A stretch of DNA of 64,000 nt from Seleniibacterium sp963677135 (GCA_963677135.2 CAXXLS010000017.1:873462-937461), one strand, 5' to 3'; shown: positions 14,968 to 25,286, counted from the stretch's first letter. The notes: generated by a model from the sequence alone, not told the origin. Made by a program: numbers and translations.

Positions 14968-17121
14968 TCAACCAACAGCGGCTAATTCCAGTCGGCCTCC
15001 CCAGCGTCTCAGAAGTTCATGACGAATGTCTAACGCGTCTGGCGTTGTCAGACGCTTGGTCTGCTCAACATAAGCAAAGGCTTCCTGCCTTGCAGCTTCC
15101 AGGATTTTGATATCTTTCACCAGGTTGGCCACCCTGAATTCCGGCAGCCCTGCTTGTCTGGTCCCCAGGAAATCGCCTGGGCCACGAATCTCAAGATCGG
15201 CTTCGGCAATTTTAAATCCATCATTTGTCTCAACCATGACCTGAAGCCGCCTGGCCGCATCGGCACTGTAATTGTCTGAAGGGATTAAAATGCAGAAGCT
15301 CTGTTCGGCGCCGCGCCCGACCCTGCCACGCAACTGATGCAGCTGAGACAGGCCGAACCGGTCAGCGTGTTCGATAACCATCACAGAAGCATTGGGAACA
15401 TCGACACCGACTTCAATGACAGTCGTTGAAACAAGCAGTTGCAATCTCCCCTGCCGAAAATCTTCCATCACGGAATCTTTATCCGAGGTCTTCATCCGGC
15501 CATGAAGAAGGCCGACCTTAACCTCCGGGAAAATATCATTCTGAAGCTCTTCTGCCGCTACGGTGGCGGCCTGCAAATCACTTTTCTCAGATTCTTCGAC
15601 CAGTGGATAGACAATGTAAACCTGCCTTCCGAGGCTCAGCTGCTCTCGAATCAGCTGGTAGGTTTTACTCCGCTGACTGACCGGATACATTCTGGTGGTA
15701 ATCGGTTTCCTTCCCGGTGGCAGCTCATCGATAACGGAGACCGAGAGATCTCCATAAAGGGTCATGGACAGAGTGCGCGGTATGGGAGTGGCCGTCATGA
15801 CCAGGATATCCGGGTTGGCCCCTTTATGCTTGAGCACGCTCCGCTGTCTCACCCCGAAGCGATGCTGCTCGTCTATGATGCCGAGTCCCAGCATGTGAAA
15901 CTCGACCGCGTCCTGAAGGACGGCATGGGTTCCGACGACAAGATTGACACGACCGGTGGAGATGGCGTTCAGAGCCTCCCGTTTAGCTCCTGCAGCCATA
16001 CTGCCCTGCAGCAGGCAGGCGCTCAAGCCCAGGGGCTCCAACCAGGTCTGAAATGTTTTGAAGTGCTGTTCGGCCAGAATTTCCGTGGGAGCAACAACGG
16101 CCACCTGGGCGTCATTTTCGATAGCGATCAGGGCGGCCATCATCGCCACCAGGGTCTTGCCGCTTCCGACATCCCCCTGCAGCAACCGGTGCATGGGCTG
16201 AGGCGACATCATGTCTATCTTGATTTCCCCAAGGACCCGTCTTTGCGCCCCGGTAAGCTTGAATGGAAGCAATTTATTTAATGGAATCGTATACTTATGA
16301 GTGAAATTGAAGGCTATTCCCGGTTCCAGCTTGACCCCTGCCCTCTTCAGTGCAAGACCAAGTTCAAGAAAGAAAAATTCATCAAACACCAGTGACTGCC
16401 GGGGGCGATCCTGCCCTTTAGCCAGGCTGGTCAAATCGCTGTCATCCGATGGCCAATGAATGAATCTTATGGCCTTGTCGAGAGGCATAAGGGCAAATTT
16501 TTTCAGAAGAAAGTCAGGGAGATAGGTGGTCACCATGGCCCCGTAAGTCTCAACCAGGCGTAACCAGATTTTGCGCATCTGCTTCTGCGACAGCCCTTCA
16601 GTCGCGGGATAAACCGGCAGGATGCGACCAAGTTCGGCAGGATTGCTGTTCAGGTAATCCTTGACATCCTGATCATCGTGGATCAATTCAGCATCGGGAT
16701 GATGGATTTCCCTGATCGCTGCAAACCGTTTGACTTCTCCGATAAAGATCGCTTTCTGCCCGACAGGAAAGCGTTTGTGCAGCCAGGGCTTGCGATAACG
16801 GAACCACTTCAGGGAGATCCGCCCGGTATCGTCACCGACGATAACTTCGTAGATTCTCCTTCTGCTGCGTGACGTCGTTACTTCGCCTGAAGCAAGAACT
16901 GTTGCGACGAAAATCTCTTGCTGACCATCCACCAGATTCTGAATGGTTTTCAGGCGCCGACGATCCTCATAGCGGGTCGGCAGGTGATAGAGAGCATCCT
17001 CAATGGTGCGAATGCCAAGCTTTTGCAGCTTTTCCAGACTGCGGGCACCGACTCCGTGCAGGGCAGAAATGTCCTGCTGAAGAGGAGACGGCTTACCAGC
17101 CTGTCCTGATGAAGACATCAA
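14968..17121 (-). CDS. recG: ATP-dependent DNA helicase RecG
   Basis: 717 residues, full length. An N-terminal helix-hairpin-helix-like piece (ISALHGVGARSLEKLQKLGIRTIEDALYHLP) leads into the wedge/OB domain that binds branched DNA. Helicase motifs follow: LLQGDVGSGKT (Walker A), IIDEQHRFGVRQR (DExH box), MTATPIPRTL (motif III), and QLRGRVGRG (motif VI). RecG reverses stalled forks and processes recombination intermediates. It lies 6 bases downstream of the DUF1858 gene on the same strand, so they are probably co-transcribed. Confidence 0.96.
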   Translation of the reverse strand: MMSSSGQAGKPSPLQQDISALHGVGARSLEKLQKLGIRTIEDALYHLPTRYEDRRRLKTIQNLVDGQQEIFVATVLASGEVTTSRSRRRIYEVIVGDDTGRISLKWFRYRKPWLHKRFPVGQKAIFIGEVKRFAAIREIHHPDAELIHDDQDVKDYLNSNPAELGRILPVYPATEGLSQKQMRKIWLRLVETYGAMVTTYLPDFLLKKFALMPLDKAIRFIHWPSDDSDLTSLAKGQDRPRQSLVFDEFFFLELGLALKRAGVKLEPGIAFNFTHKYTIPLNKLLPFKLTGAQRRVLGEIKIDMMSPQPMHRLLQGDVGSGKTLVAMMAALIAIENDAQVAVVAPTEILAEQHFKTFQTWLEPLGLSACLLQGSMAAGAKREALNAISTGRVNLVVGTHAVLQDAVEFHMLGLGIIDEQHRFGVRQRSVLKHKGANPDILVMTATPIPRTLSMTLYGDLSVSVIDELPPGRKPITTRMYPVSQRSKTYQLIREQLSLGRQVYIVYPLVEESEKSDLQAATVAAEELQNDIFPEVKVGLLHGRMKTSDKDSVMEDFRQGRLQLLVSTTVIEVGVDVPNASVMVIEHADRFGLSQLHQLRGRVGRGAEQSFCILIPSDNYSADAARRLQVMVETNDGFKIAEADLEIRGPGDFLGTRQAGLPEFRVANLVKDIKILEAARQEAFAYVEQTKRLTTPDALDIRHELLRRWGGRLELAAVG

Positions 17122-17127
17122 ACGTGA

Positions 17128-17331
17128 TCAGTCTTCCAGAATGGCGTTAAGATCGGCGAGGATCTGGTCAAGATCAAGACCGTGGGCACGAACTCCCTGA
17201 GCCAGGGATTCCGTAGATGCACCGAGACACCCGACACACCCGAGATTATAGCGATCGAGAACCTCGGCCACCTTGGGACTGATTTGAATAACCTGCTGAA
17301 ATGTCATATCTTTTGTGATTTTTTGGGCCAT
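17128..17331 (-). CDS. DUF1858-type small redox protein
   Basis: 67 residues, starting at ATG 17331 with GGAGG 5 bases upstream. ITKDMTFQQVIQISPKVAEVLDRYNLGCVGC is the DUF1858 pattern seen in a domain attached to hybrid-cluster and other redox proteins. The CVGC pair is a likely redox or metal site. Its partner is unknown. It sits between greA, which ends in a terminator, and recG. Confidence 0.8.
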   Translation of the reverse strand: MAQKITKDMTFQQVIQISPKVAEVLDRYNLGCVGCLGASTESLAQGVRAHGLDLDQILADLNAILED

Positions 17332-17401
17332 TTCAACCTCCAGGAGAAAGCGCAGGAATGCGACCGGGTAAATTCTCACAAAACTGGCAGCAAATTGCAA
17401 G

Positions 17402-17434
17402 AAAAACGGGGCGTCATCCAAAAGAAGCGCCCCG
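17402..17434 (-). terminator. Terminator after greA
   Basis: CGGGGCG (17407-17413) pairs with CGCCCCG (17428-17434). On the minus strand the stem is followed by TTTTT. It separates greA from the DUF1858-recG pair. Confidence 0.75.
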
Positions 17435-17460
17435 ATTTCCATCCCTATGTCAACAGTTCG

Positions 17461-17937
17461 TCAGCTGTATTCAATGTCTGTCACTTCATAGACTTTGACC
17501 CCAGACGGAACCGCAATCCGCACTTCTTCGTCAACCTGATGACCGATAAGGGCCTTGCCGACCGGGGAGGTGATGGAGATCTTGCCGACCTTGATATCAG
17601 CCTCGTCCTCTCCGACGATCTGGTAGGTCACTTCCTTTTCCGTATCAACATCGAACAGGGTGACTCTGGCACCAAAAACGATTTTATCGCTTTTGATGGT
17701 TTTCGGATCAATCACCTGAGCCATGGCAATCTTGTTGTTGAGTTCCTGGATACGTCCCTCAACAAAAGCCTGACGGTCCTTGGCGGCATCGTATTCTGCA
17801 TTTTCCGACAGATCACCGTGGCTGCGCGCTTCGGCAATGTCCTGGACCACTTTCGGGCGCTCAACCCGAACAAGGTGTTTAAGTTCGTCCTGAAGCCGCT
17901 GATAACCCTCAGCAGTCATTGGAACAGAATTGCTCAT
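17461..17937 (-). CDS. greA: Transcription elongation factor GreA
   Basis: 158 residues from ATG 17937, preferred over the GTG 9 bases earlier because AGGAG then sits 8 bases before the start. The N-terminal antiparallel coiled coil (PMTAEGYQRLQDELKHLVR ... ARSHGDLSENAEYDAAKDRQ) carries the acidic tip D/E residues that stimulate transcript cleavage by stalled RNA polymerase. The C-terminal FKBP-like domain includes ISITSPVGKALIGHQVDEEV. A second, GreB-like gene lies at 33304-33819. It is flanked by terminators on both sides, so it is probably its own unit. Confidence 0.95.
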   Translation of the reverse strand: MSNSVPMTAEGYQRLQDELKHLVRVERPKVVQDIAEARSHGDLSENAEYDAAKDRQAFVEGRIQELNNKIAMAQVIDPKTIKSDKIVFGARVTLFDVDTEKEVTYQIVGEDEADIKVGKISITSPVGKALIGHQVDEEVRIAVPSGVKVYEVTDIEYS

Positions 17938-17951
17938 ACATTTCACTCCTT

Positions 17952-17980
17952 AAAAAAACAGCGGGCGGGATAACCCGCCC
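17952..17980 (-). terminator. Terminator at the end of the pyrimidine operon
   Basis: GGGCGGG (17963-17969) and CCCGCCC (17974-17980) form a tight hairpin. Followed on the minus strand by GCTG and seven T. It ends the pyr-car transcript before greA. Confidence 0.8.
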
Positions 17981-18011
17981 ACTGCATTGTTAATTATGAA
18001 AGCCCGCTTAC

Positions 18012-21000
18012 TCAGGAACGGCTATAATACTCCTGCAATGGTTTAACGTCAAGGTTTTCCCTTAACATGGCCAGGATCCCGTCGGTCACCGCCTTGATGC
18101 CGGCGACCGTCGTGTAGTAGGCCACCTCATTCATCAGTGCCGAACGCCTGATAGAATAGGAATCGGCGACCGACTGGGCGCCAAGAGTGGTGTTGAAGAC
18201 CATGCAGATTTCCCGACTTTTGATGGCGTCGACACAATGAGGGCGGCCTTCCTTAACCTTGTTGATGCGTTCAACGGGAATCCCGTGCTCGGTCAAGAAT
18301 GCCGAAGTTCCGCCGGTTGCAACGATAGAAAACCCTGCGGCCACCAACTTCCTGGTTGATTCGACAATATGCTCCTTATCCGTATCTTTGACACTGATGA
18401 AAATTTTCCCTTCACGGGGCAGCTTGACGTTGGCTCCCAACTGAGCCTTGGCAAACGCCTTGCCAAAATCATAGTCGATCCCCATGACCTCGCCGGTTGA
18501 TTTCATTTCCGGACCAAGCAGAGTATCGACCCCCGGGAACTTGACAAAGGGGAAGACGGCTTCCTTGATGGCGATGTGCTTGGGCAGGATATCGCCGCTG
18601 ACCCCGAGTTCCGGGAGGGTCTGTCCGGCCATGACCTTGGCGGCAATCTGAGCCAGGGGCCGGTTGGTGGCTTTTGAGACGAACGGTACGGTTCGGCTGG
18701 CTCTCGGGTTGACTTCGAGAAGATAAATATCACCGTCCTTGACGGCATACTGGATATTCATGAGGCCGATGACCTGCAGTTCCAGGGCCAGTTCGATGGT
18801 CTGACGACGAATCTCGTCGATAATATTGGCCGGCAGCGAATACGGCGGCAACGAACAGGCCGAGTCACCGGAATGAATTCCGGCCTCTTCAATATGCTGC
18901 ATAATCCCGCCGATGACGACATTCTTGCCGTCGGCAAGGGCATCGACATCCACCTCGATGGCGTCGACAAGAAACTTATCGATCAGCACGGGATGTTCTG
19001 GAGACGCATCGACGGCATATTTCATATAGTCGCGCAAGCGCTCAACATTGTAGACGATCTCCATCGCCCGGCCACCGAGGACGTAGGAGGGCCGCACTAC
19101 GACCGGGTACCCGATCCGCTCGGCGATCTTTTCGGCCTCATCATAAGCCCGGGCGATCCCGTTGTCGGGCTGACGCAGGTTGAGCTTGTTCAACAGAGCC
19201 TGAAAGCGCTCGCGGTCTTCGGCGCGATCGATAGCATCGGGCGAGGTGCCGATAATGGGGACTCCGGCTTTCTCAAGAGCGACCGCCAGTTTCAGTGGAG
19301 TCTGGCCGCCATACTGGACGATGACCCCGACCGGTTTTTCCTTTTCGACGATAGCGAGCACATCTTCGAAAGTGAGGGGCTCGAAATAGAGACGATCGGA
19401 AGTATCATAATCGGTGGACACGGTTTCCGGGTTACAGTTGACCATGATGGTTTCATACCCGGCATCGGACAATGAAAACGCCCCGTGGACACAGCAATAA
19501 TCGAATTCGATCCCCTGCCCGATCCGGTTGGGTCCGCCGCCCAGGATCATGATTTTTTTACGATCGGTGGGATTCGCCTCGCATTCGGATTCATATGTGG
19601 AATACAGGTACGGCGTATAGGCTTCGAATTCCGCACCGCAGGTATCAACCCGCTTGTACACCGGCAGAACCTTCAATTCCTGTCTGAGTTTGCGAATATC
19701 GTCCTCGGTAACCTTCCACAGCGTCGCCAGCCTCCGGTCGGAAAAACCGTACTGCTTTGCATCACGCAACAGCGCGACGAATTCATCATCCTTGGAGGCA
19801 AGCTGATCGCGCTTTGCGACCAGTTCGGCCTCCTTGTCAACAATCTGGGCGATGTTGTTGAGAAACCAGGGATCAATGCCGCTCAGAGAGTAAATATCTT
19901 CCGTGTTCATTCCGGCCCGGAAAGCGTCCGCCAGATACCACATCCGTTCCCAGCTGGGGACGTGCAGTTTTTCATGGAGCAGGCTGGTCTCGGATTCAGA
20001 CAGTTCCCGCCCATATTCCTCGGGAGATGCAAACAGGCGGCTTTCGAAACCATAGGAACCGATCTCCAGGGAACGCAGCGCCTTTTGCAGGCTTTCCTTG
20101 AAAGTACGGCCAATGGCCATGGCTTCGCCGACCGACTTCATCTGGGTGGTCAGGGTCGCATCGGCCTGGGGGAATTTCTCAAAAGTAAACCGCGGCACCT
20201 TGGTAACGACATAGTCGATAGTCGGTTCAAAAGAAGCCAGAGTCTCCCGGGTAATGTCGTTGGAGATTTCATCCAGGCGATAGCCGACCGAGAGCTTTGC
20301 GGCAATCTTGGCAATCGGGAAACCGGTGGCCTTGGACGCCAGGGCCGACGAACGGGAGACCCGGGGATTCATTTCGATGACCACCAGTCGGCCATCTTGC
20401 GGATTGACGCCAAACTGGATATTGGAGCCGCCGGTGTCCACCCCGATCTCTCGGATGATCTTCAGGGAGGCGTCGCGAAGGATCTGATATTCCTTGTCGG
20501 TCAGGGTCTGGGCCGGAGCAACGGTAATGGAATCCCCGGTGTGAACGCCCATGGCATCGAAGTTTTCGATGGAACAGATAATAACCACATTGTCAGCGCC
20601 GTCGCGCATGACTTCAAGCTCGTATTCCTTCCAGCCGATGACCGATTCTTCGACCAGGATTTCATTGGTCGGCGAAGCGTCGATCCCGGCGATGGCCATC
20701 CGCTCATACTCCTCGCGGTTATACGCGATACCGCCCCCGGTCCCGCCCAGAGTAAAGGATGGCCTGATGATCGCCGGAAAACCGATATGATCGATGATGT
20801 CCATGGCCTCCTTGTGGCTGTGGGCCAGGCCGGAACGGGGCACCTCGACACCGATCTTTTCCATCGCCTGCTTGAACAGGGTGCGGTCCTCGGCTTTCTT
20901 GATCGGACCCAGTTTGGCGCCGATAAGCTCGACGTTGAATTTGTCAAGAACGCCCGCCTCGGCAACCGCCACCGCCGTATTCAGGGCCGTCTGTCCGCCG

Positions 21001-21269
21001 AGGGTCGGTAGCAGGGCATCGGGTCTTTCCTTTTCGATAATGCGGCTCAGACTTTCAGGGGTGACCGGTTCAACATAGGTCCGATCGGCAAAATCGGGAT
21101 CGGTCATGATGGTCGCCGGATTCGAGTTGAGCAGAACGACCTCGTACCCTTCTTCTTTAAGAGCCTTGCAGGCCTGGGTACCGGAGTAGTCAAACTCACA
21201 GGCCTGTCCGATAACAATGGGACCGGCACCGATAATCAGAATCTTTTTTATATCCTCACGCTTGGGCAT
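18012..21269 (-). CDS. carB: Carbamoyl-phosphate synthase large subunit
   Basis: 1085 residues, full length. Two homologous ATP-grasp halves are visible, each starting with a preATP-grasp motif (KKILIIGAGPIVIGQACEFDYSG and KKIMILGGGPNRIGQGIEFDYCC). The first half makes carboxyphosphate and the second phosphorylates carbamate. The C-terminal methylglyoxal-synthase-like domain (FSIVATGGTSAFLTEHGIPVERINK) is the usual allosteric region for UMP/ornithine. With CarA it forms carbamoyl phosphate for pyrimidines and arginine. Last gene of the pyr operon; a terminator follows. Confidence 0.97.
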   Translation of the reverse strand: MPKREDIKKILIIGAGPIVIGQACEFDYSGTQACKALKEEGYEVVLLNSNPATIMTDPDFADRTYVEPVTPESLSRIIEKERPDALLPTLGGQTALNTAVAVAEAGVLDKFNVELIGAKLGPIKKAEDRTLFKQAMEKIGVEVPRSGLAHSHKEAMDIIDHIGFPAIIRPSFTLGGTGGGIAYNREEYERMAIAGIDASPTNEILVEESVIGWKEYELEVMRDGADNVVIICSIENFDAMGVHTGDSITVAPAQTLTDKEYQILRDASLKIIREIGVDTGGSNIQFGVNPQDGRLVVIEMNPRVSRSSALASKATGFPIAKIAAKLSVGYRLDEISNDITRETLASFEPTIDYVVTKVPRFTFEKFPQADATLTTQMKSVGEAMAIGRTFKESLQKALRSLEIGSYGFESRLFASPEEYGRELSESETSLLHEKLHVPSWERMWYLADAFRAGMNTEDIYSLSGIDPWFLNNIAQIVDKEAELVAKRDQLASKDDEFVALLRDAKQYGFSDRRLATLWKVTEDDIRKLRQELKVLPVYKRVDTCGAEFEAYTPYLYSTYESECEANPTDRKKIMILGGGPNRIGQGIEFDYCCVHGAFSLSDAGYETIMVNCNPETVSTDYDTSDRLYFEPLTFEDVLAIVEKEKPVGVIVQYGGQTPLKLAVALEKAGVPIIGTSPDAIDRAEDRERFQALLNKLNLRQPDNGIARAYDEAEKIAERIGYPVVVRPSYVLGGRAMEIVYNVERLRDYMKYAVDASPEHPVLIDKFLVDAIEVDVDALADGKNVVIGGIMQHIEEAGIHSGDSACSLPPYSLPANIIDEIRRQTIELALELQVIGLMNIQYAVKDGDIYLLEVNPRASRTVPFVSKATNRPLAQIAAKVMAGQTLPELGVSGDILPKHIAIKEAVFPFVKFPGVDTLLGPEMKSTGEVMGIDYDFGKAFAKAQLGANVKLPREGKIFISVKDTDKEHIVESTRKLVAAGFSIVATGGTSAFLTEHGIPVERINKVKEGRPHCVDAIKSREICMVFNTTLGAQSVADSYSIRRSALMNEVAYYTTVAGIKAVTDGILAMLRENLDVKPLQEYYSRS

Positions 21270-21311
21270 GGTTGTTCCTTTGAAATTTAAAGCTGCTTTG
21301 ACAAGATGAAT

Positions 21312-22439
21312 TTATTTCCTATTTTCTTTCATCATCTCGATGAAACGATCAAAAAGGTATTTGGCATCGTGGGGTCCAGGCGACGCTTCCGGGTGATACT
21401 GCACGGAAAACGCGGGAACCTCCAGGTGCTGGATACCTTCGACGGTGTTGTCGTTGAGATTCATGTGAGTGACGGCGACCTGATTCCGGTCGATACTGTC
21501 GGCATCGACAGCAAATCCGTGATTCTGAGAGGTGATCTCGACCTGCTGGCGCTTCTGATCAAGAACCGGCTGGTTGCCACCACGGTGTCCGAATTTCAGT
21601 TTATAGGTTTTGCCGCCAAGGGCGATGGACAACAGCTGGTGGCCCAGACAGATCCCGAAGATCGGTACTTTTCCCAGCAGTTGACGAATGTTCTCCTGAG
21701 CATAATTGAGCGGTTCCGGGTCCCCGGGACCGTTGCTCAGAAAAACGCCGTCAGGGTTCATAGTCAGAACCTCCTCGGGGCTGGTGGTGGCCGGAACAAC
21801 CGTGACGTCACACCCGGCAGAGGTCAGATTGCGAAGGATGTTGCGCTTGATCCCGAAATCATAGGCAACGACCCGGTACGGCTTTTGCTGCCCGGAACTG
21901 TCGCCGTATCCCTTCCCGAGTTGCCAAACCTCCTCGGTGGCATGGTAAGGTTCGGCGCAAGTGACCTCACGGACCAGGTCACGACCGACAATGGAAGGAG
22001 CCTGGCGGGCCTTTTCGACAAGGCTTTGCGGGTCGGTATCGAGGGAAGAGACAATCCCGGTCTGGGCCCCGGCAGTCCGAATATGCCGGACCAAAGCCCT
22101 GGTATCGATCCCCTCAATAGCAACGATATTGTTCTGTTTCAGGTACTCGTCCAGAGACATCTGCGACCTGAAGTTGCTGGGGAAGGGACAGGACTCTTTG
22201 ACGACGAACCCCGATAAAAACGGTTTGCGGGATTCAACATCCTCGGGATTGATCCCGTAATTGCCAATCTGCGGATAGGTCATGGTCACGATTTCGCCAT
22301 GGTAGGAAGGATCGGTCAGGATTTCCTGGTATCCGGTCATGCTCGTGTTAAAGACAACCTCACCGGTGACTTCCCCAACGGCGCCGAGAGCCTTGCCTAT
22401 GAAATACTTGCCATCGGCAAGTGCAAGAACTGCTTTCAT
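21312..22439 (-). CDS. carA: Carbamoyl-phosphate synthase small subunit (glutaminase)
   Basis: 375 residues. The N-terminal CarA domain holds EVVFNTSMTGYQEILTDPSY. The C-terminal class I glutamine amidotransferase has its nucleophile in FGICLGHQLL and its catalytic His in VQYHPEASPGPHD. It releases ammonia from glutamine and channels it to CarB. The gene lies 42 bases upstream of carB and 64 bases after pyrC, within the pyrimidine operon. Confidence 0.97.
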   Translation of the reverse strand: MKAVLALADGKYFIGKALGAVGEVTGEVVFNTSMTGYQEILTDPSYHGEIVTMTYPQIGNYGINPEDVESRKPFLSGFVVKESCPFPSNFRSQMSLDEYLKQNNIVAIEGIDTRALVRHIRTAGAQTGIVSSLDTDPQSLVEKARQAPSIVGRDLVREVTCAEPYHATEEVWQLGKGYGDSSGQQKPYRVVAYDFGIKRNILRNLTSAGCDVTVVPATTSPEEVLTMNPDGVFLSNGPGDPEPLNYAQENIRQLLGKVPIFGICLGHQLLSIALGGKTYKLKFGHRGGNQPVLDQKRQQVEITSQNHGFAVDADSIDRNQVAVTHMNLNDNTVEGIQHLEVPAFSVQYHPEASPGPHDAKYLFDRFIEMMKENRK

Positions 22440-22503
22440 TACTACCTCTACTAATAGAATTTACTTTAACGTTTAATCTGCAACTATATGGAAATAAATA
22501 GTT

Positions 22504-23777
22504 TTAATTCCGCTCATAAACCGTTTTCCCGGCTAGCAGGGTCTGGACAACCGCTCCCTTGAAAGAATAACCGGCAAAAGGCGTGTTTTTACTTTTTGAC
22601 TGAAGTTTTTCCAATTCCAGAGTCCACTCCAGATCAGGATCGATAATAGCGATATCGGCGACACAGCCAATCGACAGTGTACCACGATCGATGCCAATTA
22701 TGCCTGCCGGCCGACAAGTCAGTAAGGCAATCGCCCGATTAAGGTCGATAACCTTCTCATTGACCAGCTGCAATGTCAATGGCAGCAGCGTCTCAAGCCC
22801 GATTATCCCATTCAGGGCAATGGGAAACTCGACATTTTTTTCATCATAGTGATGAGGGGCGTGATCCGTTGCGATCGCGTCAATCGTGCCGTCAGCCAGA
22901 CCGGCGCGCAGCGCATCGACATCCGTCTGATGGCGAAGGGGCGGATTCATCTTGGCATTGGTGTCATAGCCGCGAACCGCCTCTTCCGTCAGGGTCAAAT
23001 GGTGCGGTGTCGCCTCGCAGGTCACCCTGACGCCGCGCTTTTTGGCCTGCCGCACCAGATCGACACTCCCCCGGGTCGACACGTGAGCCAGGTGCAACCG
23101 GCCGCCGGTAAACTCTGCGAGCATGATATCCCGCGCAACAGCAGCATCCTCTGCCACCCAGGGAATCCCCTTGATACCGAGTTCGGTCGCGACTGCCCCA
23201 TCGTTCATGCTCCCGTCGCCGACAATGGACAGATCTTCACAATGGGAAATGATGGGAGCAGCGAACGTATCTGCGTATTCAAGAGCTCGCCGCATCAGCT
23301 CACCGCCGGGGACCGGTTTGCCGTCATCGGAAAACGCGACGCAGCCCCCTTCTTTCAGTTCACCCATTTCAGAGAGCGTCTCCCCTTTCATTCCGGAACT
23401 GATGGCGCCGACAGAAAAACGTTGGCATAACCGGCCTGCTTTGCCTTGTTGATGATGTACTGGGTCACGGCCAGGTTATCGTTGACCGGCGCCGTATTGG
23501 GCATGCAGGCAAGAGATGTCACCCCTCCGGCTGCCGCCGCCCTGGTACCTGAAACGATATCCTCCTTGTATTCCTGACCGGGATCACGCAAATGAGTGTG
23601 AATATCGATCAGTCCGGGAGTCACCAGTTTGCCAGCGGCATCGATCACATCTGCGTCAGCGGCTGGAATCGTCTGATCGACCCGGGCAATGACGCCGTTC
23701 TCAACAAGGATATCCTGTACGGCATCCAGGTTATTGGCCGGGTCGATGACACGCCCTGCTTTAATGACTATTTTCAT
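22504..23777 (-). pseudogene. pyrC: Dihydroorotase, split by a one-base deletion
   Basis: The first frame (23777 to about 23413) gives the class I dihydroorotase N terminus, including the zinc ligands in LIDIHTHLRDPGQEYKED. It then runs out of frame after ANVF. The second frame picks up exactly at GMKGETLSEMGELKEGG and carries the rest, including ATDHAPHHYDEKN and the C terminus. Restoring one base in the short G run near 23414 joins both into a normal-length enzyme of about 424 residues. Dihydroorotase closes carbamoyl aspartate to dihydroorotate. Real mutation or sequencing error cannot be decided here. It is 20 bases downstream of pyrB. Confidence 0.85.
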
Positions 23778-23797
23778 CGTATCACCTCTTCTCGAAA

Positions 23798-24733
23798 TCA
23801 GCTTTCCTGAAGTTTATCGCCACCGGCCACCAGATAGAGCAGAGCCATCCGCACGGCGACACCGTTTTCGACCTGGTCCAGAATAACATTCTGCTTACCA
23901 TCGGCAACGACCGACGAGAGTTCGACTCCGCGATTGATTGGTCCCGGGTGCATCACGATGGCATCGGGGCTGGCCAGCTTGAGGCGCGCCTCATTCAACC
24001 CGAAAAATCGTGCATATTCGCGGGTTGAGGGAATCAGGGTCTTACCCTGTCTTTCCCGCTGAATGCGCAGCATCATGACGACATCCGCTCCGGTGACTGC
24101 GTCGTCCAGATTGTAGTAAACTTCGCACCCCAGCTTGTCAATTCCCGGCGGCACCATGGTGCGCGGGCCGACGATACGGACGTTGGCACCCAGCTTGGTC
24201 AGACAATAGATATTAGACCGAACCACCCGGCTGTGGGTGATATCGCCGGCAATGACGACCGTCAGACCGGCTATCTGCCCCTTGTGCTGGCGAATGGTGA
24301 AAGCGTCCAGCAACGCCTGGCTGGGGTGTTCGTGAGTGCCGTCACCGGCATTGACCACGGAGCAGCCGAGGCGTTCAGCCAGATAATCGCAGGCGCCGGA
24401 AGCACTGTGCCGCATGACGATAATGTCCGGATGCATGGCTTCGATATTTTTGGCCGTATCCTCGAGCGTTTCCCCCTTGACGACCGAAGAGGAGGACGCA
24501 CTGATGTTAATGGTATCCGCAGAAAGCCGCTTTCCGGCGATTTCAAACGAAGTGCGGGTTCTGGTGCTCGCTTCAAAAAAAAGGTTGACAATGGTCTTGC
24601 CGCGCAGGGTCGGGACCTTCTTGATCTGCCGGGTGTTGATCTCCTTGAAGGAATCGGCGGTATCCAGGATGAAAGTCAACTCATCGGCAGACAGCTCTTT
24701 GATACCGAGAATATGTTTGGGATTGAATGACAT
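23798..24733 (-). CDS. pyrB: Aspartate carbamoyltransferase catalytic subunit
   Basis: 311 residues, complete. The carbamoyl-phosphate loop is FFEASTRTRTSFEIAGKRL, and HPSQALLDAFTI and VMHPGPINRGVELSS are the family's other active-site segments. It condenses carbamoyl phosphate with aspartate. No pyrI regulatory chain is nearby. This agrees with operons controlled by PyrR rather than by allosteric feedback. It follows pyrR by 15 bases. Confidence 0.97.
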   Translation of the reverse strand: MSFNPKHILGIKELSADELTFILDTADSFKEINTRQIKKVPTLRGKTIVNLFFEASTRTRTSFEIAGKRLSADTINISASSSSVVKGETLEDTAKNIEAMHPDIIVMRHSASGACDYLAERLGCSVVNAGDGTHEHPSQALLDAFTIRQHKGQIAGLTVVIAGDITHSRVVRSNIYCLTKLGANVRIVGPRTMVPPGIDKLGCEVYYNLDDAVTGADVVMMLRIQRERQGKTLIPSTREYARFFGLNEARLKLASPDAIVMHPGPINRGVELSSVVADGKQNVILDQVENGVAVRMALLYLVAGGDKLQES

Positions 24734-24748
24734 GGACTTACCTCCTGG

Positions 24749-25286
24749 TTACCGTCTCAGCAAATGAACAGACCGGGGAACATTCTGCTCGTCAAAAGCG
24801 ACTTCTATTTGTTCATTGCGCGCAGTCGGCAGGTTGCGGCCGATATAATCAGGGCGAATGGGGAGCTCGCGGTGCCCGCGGTCGATCAGGGTGGCCAGTT
24901 GAATACTTTGCGGGCGGCCGAGGTCCATGAGAGCATCAAGGGCAGCGCGAATGGTACGCCCCGTAAACAGCACATCGTCAACCAGAATGACCTTGCAGTC
25001 GTCAAGGGAAAAACGAATGTCGGTCTGACCCACTTCAAGATTGTTGCGGGAGGCGATGTCGTCACGGTACATGGTGACATCGATCAGGCCGAGGGGGATA
25101 TCGACACTCTCTATTTCGGCCAGTTTCTTCTGCAGCAATGAGGCCAGGTAGGCGCCACCGGTCCGGGATTCCGATCAGCACCAGCTTGTCGACTCCCTTG
25201 TTCTTTTCCAGAATTTCGTGGGCAATCCGGGTCAATGCCCGGCTGATTCCCTTTTCGTCTAGAATTTCAATCGTTTCTGCAGCCAC
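24749..25286 (-). pseudogene. pyrR: PyrR bifunctional regulator / uracil phosphoribosyltransferase, frameshifted
   Basis: The GTG start at 25286 has AAAGGAGG 5 bases upstream and gives AAETIEILDEKGISRALTRIAHEILEKNKG...LIGI. One extra G within 25165-25167 then shifts the frame. The other frame carries TGGAYLASLLQKKLAEIESVD and the PRPP loop VILVDDVLFTGRTIRAAL, through to the C terminus at 24749. Removing that base restores a PyrR of about 178 residues. PyrR binds the pyr leader RNA when UMP is present and promotes termination. The leader hairpins upstream fit that role. Confidence 0.85.

Noticed and set aside
19485..21011. Long open frame of about 508 codons antisense to carB
   Set aside because: Strongly coding carB lies opposite with conserved motifs throughout. 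Such mirror frames arise from GC-biased third positions, and the translation has no recognisable domain.
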